Source: Iningainema tapete BLCC-T55 (GTDB lineage: Bacteria > Cyanobacteriota > Cyanobacteriia > Cyanobacteriales > Nostocaceae). Taken from it: a DNA stretch of 47,947 nucleotides. A program made the translations under genes and the position numbers. The stretch covers positions 1-47,947 of the forward strand of contig NZ_JACXAE010000130.1 in NCBI RefSeq assembly GCF_014698965.1. Reading direction: 5' to 3'. Shown here piece by piece: positions 37,801 to 45,463 of the stretch. How positions within the stretch are numbered: position 1 is the first letter of the stretch; every line of letters starts with the position of its first letter. The notes under the pieces are model-generated. The model did not search any database, was not told the DNA's origin, and was given only the letters and a program-made list of their open reading frames with translations.

Positions 37801-37980
37801 TTATCACCACTGAACAAAAGAATAAATGTATTATTTTGTTTATAGTGGATTTTTTCTCCAAAACTATGTATGCTCAAATAGGTGTGTAAAACACCTGTAA
37901 AGCAGACATGCTTTCTGATAAAGTTTCTCTGAAGAAACGCCAGGGCATCCCGTTAACTCATATTGGGAGATAACTTTTTC
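37801..37980 (+). repeat. Unnamed ~160-base intergenic repeat, copy 1
   Basis: Shares TTATCACC, then AATAAATGTATT, then TATGTATGCTCAAATA, then GTAAAGC and CCAGGGCATCCC with copies at 39893 and 41570, in the same orientation. Begins right after the broken transposase. Not a known IS end that I recognise. Confidence 0.8.
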
Positions 37981-38371
37981 GTTCATTCGTAGTTTTCCCC
38001 CACCATGAATAGTTGTTTTTTGAACACCAACAGAGGATTTGTAATGGTGCAATCAATTCTTGAGAAACTATTTTTGCCCAATGCTTGCTTGCATTCTGGT
38101 TTTTGGCATATATGTAGGATGACAATACACGCTTTTGACACTCTACTAGCAAGGGTTCTAGCAATCTACAATCAGCATATAGCTTGGACGTTACTGGGGA
38201 GTGTGAGAAAGATTTTGCCACAGATGTGTAGTCTCACATATGGTTAACATCTCCAAAAAACATGCTCACAGAGGTTCCCTCACCGTTCATACAAGGATTG
38301 CAGACAACGCACAATTAGATTTGCTCGATGTCTAGTGAAGTGCGATCGCATTTTTAAGTATCGCTCAATCA
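37981..38371. other. Gene-poor stretch after repeat copy 1
   Basis: No frame here has coding character; those open (an 80-codon one at 38005) lack a ribosome site and any recognisable motif. It may be a decayed gene remnant. A weak 7-base hairpin (TGTGAGA/TCTCACA) lies near 38200-38240. Confidence 0.5.
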
Positions 38372-38410
38372 CCTCAGATATCTGCATATTAATGCAGATA
38401 TCTGTTGAGG
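38372..38410. repeat. Hairpin 1: GATATCTGCAT arms
   Basis: CCTCAGATATCTGCAT pairs with ATGCAGATATCTG-TTGAGG, a 16-base stem with a three-base bulge and a tiny loop. No T-tract follows. Confidence 0.8.
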
Positions 38411-38482
38411 CATTGCAAGTGTCGCTGAGCCTGATTGCGTCCATTGCATTGCTATGTAGATTGTTGTCTCAACATACTAATA

Positions 38483-38505
38483 GGGACACAATAATATTGT
38501 GTCCC
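38483..38505. repeat. Hairpin 2: GGGACACAAT arms
   Basis: Perfect 10-base stem GGGACACAAT/ATTGTGTCCC around AAT. Symmetric, so it could act on either strand. Confidence 0.85.
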
Positions 38506-38539
38506 TGCTGTTTACTTTATGCAAAATTTGACACTTAGA

Positions 38540-38570
38540 AGAGTAGAGAGGCGATTCACCTGTCTACTCT
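38540..38570. repeat. Hairpin 3: AGAGTAGA arms
   Basis: AGAGTAGA(G)AGG pairs with CCT(G)TCTACTCT around a seven-base loop CGATTCA. Confidence 0.8.
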
Positions 38571-38574
38571 CATA

Positions 38575-38630
38575 AAAACATTACTGAAAGCTTTTTAATC
38601 CGGGAGTGATTGCACTTTCAGCAATGTTTT
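38575..38630. repeat. Hairpin 4: AAAACATTACTGAAAG arms
   Basis: Sixteen-base arms with a single mismatch around a 24-base loop. Lies between hairpins 3 and 5 with only four to six bases either side. Confidence 0.85.
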
Positions 38631-38636
38631 CTCGGA

Positions 38637-38659
38637 ACTACCTAAATAATTTAGGTAGT
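38637..38659. repeat. Hairpin 5: ACTACCTAAAT arms
   Basis: Perfect 11-base arms with a one-base centre, 12 bases beyond the stop of leader-peptide gene 1. May end or stabilise its transcript, though no T-run follows. Confidence 0.8.
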
Positions 38660-38671
38660 AAATTAAACAAT

Positions 38672-38974
38672 TTATAATCCGGTTAAGAAATTCGGAAAGT
38701 TAAGCCCAAAGCTAGGTCCAAAAATTTGGGAATCTCTTTGGGTGTCATTGAAAGCGATCGAGGCAGAAGTTGATTGAGAAGTTCCTTTATGAGTACCTTG
38801 ATCTACGGCAGATGTAATTACTGATGTTTGAGCTATACCGCCAACATTATTTTCAAAGGATGCGGAAGCATTACCTGTAGCAACAACCCCCTCTCCGCCT
38901 GTGATGTTAGCTGTATCTTCTTCAGATAGGTCTTGAAAAAAGATTTCCAGGTTGTTTGTGTTAGAAGTTGTCAT
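38672..38974 (-). CDS. Double-glycine leader peptide 1
   Basis: A 100-residue precursor-like protein. The leader ends in G26-G27 and carries FFQDLSEEDTANITGG, matching bacteriocin-type leaders cut by C39 peptidase transporters. The 73-residue core is rich in Ser, Thr, Ala and Asn without Cys. ATG 38974 is set by GAGG nine bases upstream, the same arrangement as in the two paralogues at 39721 and 41265; an in-frame TTG five codons earlier overlaps that site. No modification enzyme or exporter is in the window. Exported peptide of unknown activity; inference. Confidence 0.75.
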   Translation of the reverse strand: MTTSNTNNLEIFFQDLSEEDTANITGGEGVVATGNASASFENNVGGIAQTSVITSAVDQGTHKGTSQSTSASIAFNDTQRDSQIFGPSFGLNFPNFLTGL

Positions 38975-39433
38975 TGCACTAAACCTCAAATTTTCAGATT
39001 TTTTTAGGGGGGTTAACTAGTAATCTTTAGTATTTGTTTACCACCCAAAATAAAAGTAACATTACTACTATTTAAAAGTCAATACTTTTAAATAAAAAAT
39101 GTGGCAATATTTCATCCGGAAACTTTTATTTTATTTTGATTAATCATAGTATTTTTAAATTAGTTTAAACATAAATATAAAATCTAATTTTTAATTAAAT
39201 ATTCACTTTAAAACTACGTAAAAAGTAAATTAATAATAACTGGCAAAGGTATAAAAAATTTAATTTAAATTGAAAAACTCCCTAACTTTTTTCAGAAGTT
39301 AGAGAGCCGAAAAACAGCTATTTTGACTTAGCAAATATAAAGCTAATATTTGATTTTTGAAATACATGTATGATGGGCATTGCCCACCAGACAATTTTCA
39401 CCTAGCAAATACATCATCTAGGTATTTGGATTG
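38975..39433. other. AT-rich spacer between leader peptides 1 and 2
   Basis: 459 bases, very AT-rich, holding the promoter of peptide 1 and, on the minus strand, the terminator of peptide 2 (39278-39306). No gene is supported. Confidence 0.6.
39278..39306 (-). terminator. Likely rho-independent terminator of leader peptide 2
   Basis: On the minus strand CTCTCTAACTT pairs with AAGTTAGGGAG (one mismatch), followed at once by TTTTTC. It lies 127 bases past the peptide 2 stop. Confidence 0.65.
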
Positions 39434-39721
39434 TTATTCAAGACCTAAAATTCTTAGTGCTACACGTAAGCTACTATTATTGGTAATCGCTGTGCGCTCT
39501 ACAAATAGGTTATTGTTAGGAGCTAAAAGGTTGGGAATTCTATCTATTACAAGTACATTTCTATTAGTGGAAGGCTCAGTCAGTTTTATTGTAGAAGGCT
39601 CAGTCAGTTTTACTTCAGCAGAACTAGTTACCTCTACTACACCTCCTGAAATCATAGCAGCATTTTCTTCGCTCAGTTCTCTAAAAAGAACTGAGCTTTT
39701 ATTTTTTGCAGTAACCATCAT
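39434..39721 (-). CDS. Double-glycine leader peptide 2
   Basis: A 95-residue paralogue of peptides 1 and 3. Taking ATG 39721 (first of two adjacent ATGs) places G26-G27 at exactly the same position as in the others, and GAGG is again nine bases upstream. Leader core: VLFRELSEENAAMISGG. The 68-residue C-terminal part has no Cys and contains a duplicated eight-residue unit KLTEPST(I/N), encoded by a 24-base direct repeat. The end (RVALRILGLE) is hydrophobic. Mature product and function unknown. Confidence 0.72.
   Translation of the reverse strand: MMVTAKNKSSVLFRELSEENAAMISGGVVEVTSSAEVKLTEPSTIKLTEPSTNRNVLVIDRIPNLLAPNNNLFVERTAITNNSSLRVALRILGLE
39565..39615. repeat. 24-base direct repeat in leader peptide 2
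   Basis: GAAGGCTCAGTCAGTTTTA recurs 24 bases apart, giving the duplicated KLTEPST units. In-frame expansion. Confidence 0.8.
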
Positions 39722-40094
39722 TGTACTAATCCTCAAATTTTTCTTGTTTTAACCATCCAAAGGATGCTTTTAATACCCTAGTAATAAAATAGCAATTTAA
39801 AACATAATCTTCAATATATCTAAATGATAAATTTAAAATAAATTTGCTAATTTTCCTCCGGAAGATTTTGAGGAAATTAATATAAATAGAAATTATCACC
39901 TTAGTAAATTGAAATAAATGTATTCTTTTGATAAAAGTAGATTTTTAGAACAAAAATATGTATGCTCATATAGGTTATAAAATTCCTGTGAAGCGTTTAC
40001 ATTTTCAGTGAATATCTGAATAAACACCAGGGCATCCCATTACTTCACACCATCGAGAGAATTTTAACTGAGAAGTTGATATCGGAAATACTCC
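39722..40094. other. Divergent intergenic region, peptide 2 / cation transporter
   Basis: 373 AT-rich bases. The right part is copy 2 of the unnamed repeat. The left part must hold the peptide 2 promoter. No gene is supported. Confidence 0.6.
39893..40065 (+). repeat. Unnamed ~160-base intergenic repeat, copy 2
   Basis: Aligns with copies 1 and 3 across TTATCACC, AATAAATGTATTC, TAGATTTTT, TATGTATGCTCATATAGG, CTGTGAAGC and CCAGGGCATCCCAT. Ends about 30 bases before the cation transporter start and begins 172 bases upstream of peptide 2. Confidence 0.85.
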
Positions 40095-40976
40095 ATGACT
40101 TACCATAACCAAGCCGCAGTAAGAAAGGTTTTAATCATTACCCTACTGCTTAACTTACTTGTGGTTGTATTGAAAGCTTTCGTAGGAAAGTATACAAATT
40201 CTCTCAGTTTGATCGCTGAGGTTTTGCATAGTGTGACAGATATTGCCAACAATATTATAGGATTGGTTGCAAATCACTACTCTTCCCCAGATGCTGATCG
40301 CAAGCATCCCTACGGGCGCGAAAAGTTTGAATCTGTGGGTGCTTTGGGAATTTCTGCCTTTATCGGTATCACCTGCTTTGATATTTTTAAAGGCGGAGTT
40401 GAACGAATTATCAGCAGCAATCAAACAGTCAAGATTTCACCAACAGAACTGTGGATACTATTGATTGTATTGGGCGTTAATATTTTCGTTGCATATTATG
40501 AAAGTGCTGTAGGAAAACGAGTAGGTAGTCAAATTTTGATTGCTGACGCCAAACATACGATGAGTGATGTTTGGGTAACAATCTCTGTTATTGGTGGTTT
40601 AGTTGGTGTCTGGCTAGGTTTTCAGTGGTTGGATCTAATATTGGCTTTTCCAATCGCCTTGTTAGTATTTTGGAGTGGATGGTCGGTTTTCAAAGACAAT
40701 TTACCTTTACTTGTAGATCAGATGGCGGTTCCACCAGAAGTAATTAACAATATCGCCCTTTCAGTTCCCAGAGTTGTAAACTGCCATAATATAGCCTCTC
40801 GCGGGGTTTTAGGTCGCCAAGTCTTTATTGAAATGCATTTAGTCGTAGATGCATTGGATACAAAAACAGCCCATCGTGTCACGGAGGAAGTAGAAAAGCG
40901 ACTGGAGCAATGGTTTAGTCCAGCACGGATTGTCATTCATGTTGAACCACCAGTGTATCCCGTCAAGTTTGGGTGA
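40095..40976 (+). CDS. Cation diffusion facilitator (CDF) transporter
   Basis: Exports divalent cations (Zn, Fe, Co, Mn class) against protons. Six membrane segments. Metal site motifs HSVTD in segment 2 and DAKHTMSD in segment 5, in the HxxxD/HxxxD arrangement typical of Zn/Fe-class CDFs. The cytoplasmic C-terminal domain (from about residue 210) ends in HVEPPVYP. Length of 293 is normal. Directly downstream of repeat copy 2, convergent with leader peptide 3 across a strong palindrome. Confidence 0.9.
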   Translation: MTYHNQAAVRKVLIITLLLNLLVVVLKAFVGKYTNSLSLIAEVLHSVTDIANNIIGLVANHYSSPDADRKHPYGREKFESVGALGISAFIGITCFDIFKGGVERIISSNQTVKISPTELWILLIVLGVNIFVAYYESAVGKRVGSQILIADAKHTMSDVWVTISVIGGLVGVWLGFQWLDLILAFPIALLVFWSGWSVFKDNLPLLVDQMAVPPEVINNIALSVPRVVNCHNIASRGVLGRQVFIEMHLVVDALDTKTAHRVTEEVEKRLEQWFSPARIVIHVEPPVYPVKFG

Positions 40977-40993
40977 AGGGTTATGAGTAAACT

Positions 40994-41026
40994 AGAAACC
41001 CGACTTCTTTAAGAAGTCGGGTTTCT
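40994..41026. terminator. Bidirectional palindrome between CDF gene and peptide 3
   Basis: Perfect 16-base arms (AGAAACCCGACTTCTT and its complement) around a single base, between convergent genes. Similar AGAAACCCGACTTCTT elements are widespread in filamentous cyanobacteria. It probably ends both transcripts. Confidence 0.75.
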
Positions 41027-41031
41027 GAAGT

Positions 41032-41265
41032 TTAGGAATTACCCGCAGCTACAAAAGATCTAGACGATGATAATGACCGACTATTACCGTTTTCTTCAAC
41101 CACTCTTGTAATTGCGTTTGTAAACACAAAAATTGCCCCAGAACCTTGACCTTCTGCAAAGGCATTAGCCAGAGCAAAACCTCCACCTCCAGAAATACAA
41201 GCTGTTTGTTCTATGCAAAGTTCTTGAAAAAGAACTGTATTTTGCTTTGTATTAGCGCTTATCAT
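41032..41265 (-). CDS. Double-glycine leader peptide 3
   Basis: A 77-residue paralogue of peptides 1 and 2, with VLFQELCIEQTACISGG and G26-G27 in register with them. GAGG is nine bases before ATG 41265. The 50-residue core (starting GGFALANAFAEGQ) is Ala/Ser/Gly-rich without Cys; both cysteines are in the leader. Ends six bases from the palindrome shared with the CDF gene. Function unknown. Confidence 0.75.
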   Translation of the reverse strand: MISANTKQNTVLFQELCIEQTACISGGGGFALANAFAEGQGSGAIFVFTNAITRVVEENGNSRSLSSSRSFVAAGNS

Positions 41266-41569
41266 TGCACTACTCCTCAAATTTTCAAGCTTTTATTTGT
41301 GTTATGGCAGTCCTAGATGATTTGTAAATCTTAAGTTAAGACTGTTGACTATCAACTGTTAACAGTCCAAACGAATTGTTCACAAGTCTAATAAGATTGC
41401 AATATTCTGTCAATTATTTTGAGAGCTTAGATCTCTGCACAATAAAATAACAACTTATTAATAAAAAGTCAATGTTTTGTGCAATACTAATTACTTAAGG
41501 GTGTGAATGAAAATTTCCGATGTGTAGAGACGTAAAATTTCACTTATCAGTAGCAGGCATAAAAAAAAA

Positions 41570-41720
41570 TTATCACCATTTAGTCAAAGAATAAATGTAT
41601 TCTTTTTATGAATGTAGACTTTTATTCTAAAAGTATGTATGCTCATATAAGTGTGTAAAACAAATGTGAAGCACAAGAGATTTCAATAAAGTTTGTCTGA
41701 AGAACTATCAGGGCTAATTA
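41570..41720 (+). repeat. Unnamed ~160-base intergenic repeat, copy 3
   Basis: Shares TTATCACCA, GAATAAATGTATTC, AGTATGTATGCTCATATA, GTGTGTAAAAC, TGTGAAGC, AAAGTTTGTCTGAAGAA and CAGGGC with the other copies. Lies 305 bases upstream of peptide 3 and 164 before the ferric-reductase-like gene. Confidence 0.85.
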
Positions 41721-41828
41721 ATTCTATACATGCTCGCCATGTACTCAAGTACATAGCTAATAGCGCCAATTCCGTTAAAACGGAATAAAAATCAACAATT
41801 TAGTCGGTTTTAACTGACTTTAGCTATA

Positions 41829-41852
41829 AGCCTAGAACTTCAGTTCTAGGCT
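41829..41852. repeat. Palindrome AGCCTAGAACT in interspersed element
   Basis: Perfect 11-base arms around TC, preceded by GTTAAAACGGAATAAAAATC and TCGGTTTTAACTGACTTTAG. This layout matches interspersed elements common in Nostoc-type genomes. Confidence 0.8.
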
Positions 41853-41883
41853 GAAGGCGGAAGTAAATTATTAAGTTCCCACA

Positions 41884-42459
41884 ATGGAAATGGACACATC
41901 ACCTTTAGATAATATTTTGGGATTACTGGCATTAGTTAGCTATGTTGCCACATTACTTCCCACAATTATGAGAATTGTTTTTCCACAGATAAAAAAGAAT
42001 AGCATTCCTAAATGGTTACTGAAACATCGTCGTACCATAGGTATTATCACTTTCTTTTTTGCTTTGGGTCATGGACTTTTAGTAATAAAAAAAAGAACTT
42101 TTGATCTTTTTGACCCGAAAACATATTGGATTTATATTCAAGGAGCAGTAACTTTAATAGTTTTTGCACTTCTGGCTATAACTTCTAATGACTGGAGTAT
42201 TAAAAAGCTGAAGAAAAACTGGAAAAGATTGCATCAACTTACTTACCCTTCTATGTTTCTTTTAACTTGGCATGTTTGGGGTAAGATGTCAGGTCACTGG
42301 ACGTATATAACACCGATTGGAATTGTCGCAAGTACCGGAATTACCGTTTTGTTTCTGATCAGACTTTGGATTGAACGTCAAGGTAAACAACAAAAAGCTC
42401 AAGCAAAAGTGCCACCCAAAGCAGTGGTGTCAGCAAAAAGCACTATCAAACTTAATTAA
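41884..42459 (+). CDS. Ferric-reductase-like membrane protein (MsrQ/YedZ type)
   Basis: 191 residues with about five hydrophobic segments and the histidines expected for haem b ligation: one in FFFALGHGLLV and a pair in LHQLTYPSMFLLTWHVWG. The C-terminal tail is basic and Ala-rich. Related proteins pass electrons across the membrane to a periplasmic reductase; no MsrP is nearby, so the partner is unknown. WD40 gene follows after 16 bases, likely one transcript. Confidence 0.75.
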   Translation: MEMDTSPLDNILGLLALVSYVATLLPTIMRIVFPQIKKNSIPKWLLKHRRTIGIITFFFALGHGLLVIKKRTFDLFDPKTYWIYIQGAVTLIVFALLAITSNDWSIKKLKKNWKRLHQLTYPSMFLLTWHVWGKMSGHWTYITPIGIVASTGITVLFLIRLWIERQGKQQKAQAKVPPKAVVSAKSTIKLN

Positions 42460-42475
42460 CTGTCTCTAAATGTAA

Positions 42476-43906
42476 ATGGAGCGTCTGTCTATAATGTCAA
42501 AGCTAATTTACTGGAAAGTTTCAGCAGCCTTGGCAGTAATGGCAATGGCGGCTACTGTTGGGATCGGATGGTCTAAATCACTTTCTGAATTCAAACTTTC
42601 ACTAGCATCTAATTCTTGGCTCACGACTCAAGCTGCTCACACTCTCCAAGGTCATTCCACTTGGGTGTATGCGATCGCCATCAGCCCGGATGGTAAAACT
42701 CTAGCGAGTGGTAGTCATGATGGCACGATCAATGTTTGGAATCTGCAACTTTGTCAATTACTTCATAGCCAAAAAGCACATAGCGACTCAATTGAATCTC
42801 TCGCTATTAGCCCAGATGGCACTATCCTTGCCAGTGGTAGCTGGGATAATCGGATTAAGTTGTGGGATTTAAAAACAGGCACCTTGCTCAAAACCCTTGA
42901 AGGTCATACAGATGATGTCAAGACAATTGCCATTAATCCGGCGGGGACTTTACTAGCTTCTGGTGGTTCTGACAAAACTATACGCTTATGGAATTTGCAA
43001 ACTGGCAAACTACTCCAGACACTTCAAGATGGCGACTGGGTGAGATCTGTGGCTTTTAGCCCAATACCCGAAGCTCATATATTAGCTAGTGGTAGTGAGA
43101 ATGGCACCATCAAGATTTGGAACTTTGTTGATGGTAATGTAGTGCGCCTGCTTGTGGGGCAAAAGGGTACTGTACATTCTGTGGCTTTTAGTCCGGATGG
43201 ACAAACTCTAGCTAGTGGCAGTGCTGACCGAACTGTCAAACTATGGCAAGTTAGTGATGGTAAAGTGCTACGCACATTTACAGGACAAAAAGGAGCAGTT
43301 TGGTCGGTGGCAATTAGTCCAGATGGACAAACTTTAGCGAGTGGTAGCTATGATAAAACTATCAAGTTGTGGCATTTACCCACCGGCAAACTATTAGGCG
43401 ACTTAGCAGAACATTCTAAACCTGTTTGGTCAGTTGCTTTTAGCCCGATCCCTCCAAACTCCCCTAATCAAGGGGGGCTGGGGGGGATACTCGTCAGTGG
43501 TAGCGGAGATGAAACTATCAAAGTTTGGTCTGTACCAGTTTCCAGTTACCATAGTCCCGCCACATTAGGATCAGCTAAATCCCTAGAGTTAAAAGAAACA
43601 CTTTCGGAAATTACTGACAAAGAGGCGATCGCACAGTTAAAGCAGAAGCTTTACGACCAAATTCGCCCCAATTGGCAACCAACTTCCATGATGAAAACTG
43701 ATTTAGTCTATCGTGTCCTCATTAACGAACAGGGCGTAATTGCAGATTACCAGCCACTTAATCAAGAAGCTTCTAATTTGGTGCTAGAAACTTACCTGCC
43801 CAAGTTGCGCAAAGCCGACGTCTCACACACACGTTTTGGTTTATTCAAAGTAGTGTTTAAACCCTCTGGGTTACTTGAGGTTAGCCCTTGGCAAACGGCG
43901 ATGTGA
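42476..43906 (+). CDS. Membrane-anchored WD40 repeat protein
   Basis: N-terminal membrane segment (SAALAVMAMAATVGIGW), then seven WD40 blades at about residues 50-355 with the usual SPDGxxLASGS and xTIKLW units, forming a propeller for protein binding. Then a ~105-residue C-terminal domain with LVYRVLINEQGVIADYQPLN, seen behind other cyanobacterial WD40 and kinase proteins. In the last blade a PPNSPNQGGLGG insertion is encoded by a C-rich/G-rich repeat. Start 42476 or the ATG at 42494. Confidence 0.88.
   Translation: MERLSIMSKLIYWKVSAALAVMAMAATVGIGWSKSLSEFKLSLASNSWLTTQAAHTLQGHSTWVYAIAISPDGKTLASGSHDGTINVWNLQLCQLLHSQKAHSDSIESLAISPDGTILASGSWDNRIKLWDLKTGTLLKTLEGHTDDVKTIAINPAGTLLASGGSDKTIRLWNLQTGKLLQTLQDGDWVRSVAFSPIPEAHILASGSENGTIKIWNFVDGNVVRLLVGQKGTVHSVAFSPDGQTLASGSADRTVKLWQVSDGKVLRTFTGQKGAVWSVAISPDGQTLASGSYDKTIKLWHLPTGKLLGDLAEHSKPVWSVAFSPIPPNSPNQGGLGGILVSGSGDETIKVWSVPVSSYHSPATLGSAKSLELKETLSEITDKEAIAQLKQKLYDQIRPNWQPTSMMKTDLVYRVLINEQGVIADYQPLNQEASNLVLETYLPKLRKADVSHTRFGLFKVVFKPSGLLEVSPWQTAM
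43449..43489. repeat. C/G-rich interspersed repeat inserted in WD40 gene
   Basis: CCCCTAATCAAGGGGGG with flanking CCCTCCAAACT and CTGGGGGGGA, an element often found in filamentous cyanobacteria. Here it encodes a loop insertion without breaking frame. Confidence 0.75.
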
Positions 43907-44345
43907 GAGGTGAGCTAATTAGAAAATAGAATCTTTATATGTTTTTGATATTCCATAGCATGATGCATACCTCTTTGCCAAGCGTCCAAATTGCTTAGCT
44001 ATTGTAGTCATCTGACAACAGTTTGTATAAGTTAATCCACCATACTTAGCTGCGTAAAGGCTTGTGGAATAACTGATGTAAACAATTTTTGTTCTTGCAC
44101 TCTTACCTCTTTGCTGTACCTAATTTAGGTATGCAAAGGGGTTTTCTCTGTTTTTAATGGTTTTATAGCTAACAAAATTGAAAATCTCTACAGAGTAGTA
44201 TTAAAATTTTCCCAACTAGTTGATAAATACTTTCATTACATGCAAAATAAACTTAGCAAAATTTAGGACACAGCGTCCAACTCACTTGTTGAGACTGGTT
44301 GCAACTGTTTTCATGAAGACCCTTTAAACCCTACTGAGCGGAAAA
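43907..44345. other. 439-base intergenic region with terminator hairpin
   Basis: No gene is supported. A strong hairpin with T-rich tail lies at 44105-44141. The stretch 44160-44340 should hold the promoter of the HhH lipoprotein gene; no operator recognised. Confidence 0.6.
44105..44141 (+). terminator. Hairpin with T-rich tail after WD40 gene
   Basis: ACCTCTTTGC and TACCTAA pair with TTAGGTA and GCAAAGGGGT, followed by TTTTCTCTGTTTTT. Typical intrinsic terminator, 200 bases past the WD40 stop, so it may instead end a small transcript. Confidence 0.6.
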
Positions 44346-45380
44346 ATGTTAAAATTTCATCACATTTGCTTAGCCTTTGCCACTGCGTTAATAGTCACCA
44401 TCAGTTCTTGTAACGGTACGCCCACAACACAAACTACGACAGCACCCAATGCTAACACTGGTTCCCAAGCAACTGAAGCAGTCAGTCACACAGGACATGG
44501 CGGCAAGAAAAAAATTAACATCAATGATGCGATCTTGTCAGAATTGGATAAATTTGAAGCACAACTGGGTATTCCCGCATTATCAAACAAAATTCAAGCA
44601 AGTCGTCCCTATACATCTCCAGAGGAATTAGTTTCTAAAAAGGTAATTACTCAGGAGCAATTCGATCAAATCAAAGATCAGGTTACTGTTCAGGAAATAG
44701 TACTCACAGGTGAGGCAAAAGATGTGGACTACATAACCAAGCTAGGGTTAATGAAAGGACATCTTTTGGTAGCAAAAGAGTTATTAGATCAAAATCAACC
44801 ACAAAAAGCTGAACCTCACATCGGACATCCAGTAGAAGAAATCTATACTGATGTGGAAGAACAACTTAATGAGCGTAAAGTCAAGGAATTCAAAACAAGT
44901 TTAATTAGTTTGCAAGATTTTGTCAAATCAAACCCTAAAAATGCCAAAGTAAAAACAGATTTTGCCTCATCAATGCAAGCAGTTGATACAGCAATCGCCG
45001 CTTTACCACAAGATCAACTCTCAAAACCAAAATTTGCACTACAGGTAGTGAATGGATTGCTAGATGCAGCCAACTCAGAGTATGGTGCAGCAGTTGCTAA
45101 CGGTAAAATTTCTGCCGAAATTGAATATCAAGATTCTCGTGGCTTCGTCATCCATGCCAACGAAATCTACAAAGGCATATCCAGCCAAATGGCAAAACAG
45201 CATCCTGAAGCACACAAAGTGATCGTCGCTAGTATGGCTGAACTAACTAAAATTTGGCCTACAGTTACCCCACCCACAACCCTAGTCAAGACACCTGCTG
45301 ATACAAGCAAACTGGTAAAAACCATTGAACAAAATTCCCAAAAAGTGATTGATACAGACAGTAAACAAGCACAGAAATAA
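44346..45380 (+). CDS. Lipoprotein with helix-hairpin-helix-like segment
   Basis: Signal with a lipobox-like ISSC at about residues 19-22, then a low-complexity Thr/Ala/Asn linker and GHGGKKK. A ComEA-like hairpin segment follows (ININDAILSELDKFEAQLGI, then PYTSPEELVSKKVI). A helical domain (about 130-310) has GHLLVAKELLDQNQ and AEPHIGHPVEEIY, motifs found in periplasmic proteins beside metal permeases. The FTR1 permease follows after 83 bases, so a role in periplasmic iron handling is likely but inferred. Confidence 0.7.
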   Translation: MLKFHHICLAFATALIVTISSCNGTPTTQTTTAPNANTGSQATEAVSHTGHGGKKKININDAILSELDKFEAQLGIPALSNKIQASRPYTSPEELVSKKVITQEQFDQIKDQVTVQEIVLTGEAKDVDYITKLGLMKGHLLVAKELLDQNQPQKAEPHIGHPVEEIYTDVEEQLNERKVKEFKTSLISLQDFVKSNPKNAKVKTDFASSMQAVDTAIAALPQDQLSKPKFALQVVNGLLDAANSEYGAAVANGKISAEIEYQDSRGFVIHANEIYKGISSQMAKQHPEAHKVIVASMAELTKIWPTVTPPTTLVKTPADTSKLVKTIEQNSQKVIDTDSKQAQK

Positions 45381-45394
45381 ACAATGGTTCATGG

Positions 45395-45463
45395 TTAATT
45401 GTTGATTGTTCTATAAACAATTAACAATTTCCCAATTAACAATTTCCCAATTAACAACAAACA
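45395..45463. repeat. 15-base direct repeat ahead of FTR1 gene
   Basis: AACAATTTCCCAATT recurs with a 15-base period just before the permease start, along with TTAATTGTT/AACAATTAA inverted segments. Could change spacing of the translation start region. Confidence 0.75.

Larger units (their letters stand above)
41266..41883. other. 618-base intergenic region, peptide 3 / ferric-reductase-like gene
   Basis: Holds the peptide 3 promoter, repeat copy 3 (41570-41720) and a second interspersed element around 41770-41860. No gene is supported. Confidence 0.65.

Noticed and set aside
38005-38247. 80-codon open frame on the plus strand
   Set aside because: No ribosome site or motif, odd composition, and overlapped by frames on the other strand. 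More likely decayed DNA.
39357-39752. 131-codon plus-strand frame covering leader peptide 2
   Set aside because: Antisense to a gene supported by two paralogues with matching start, ribosome site and GG position.
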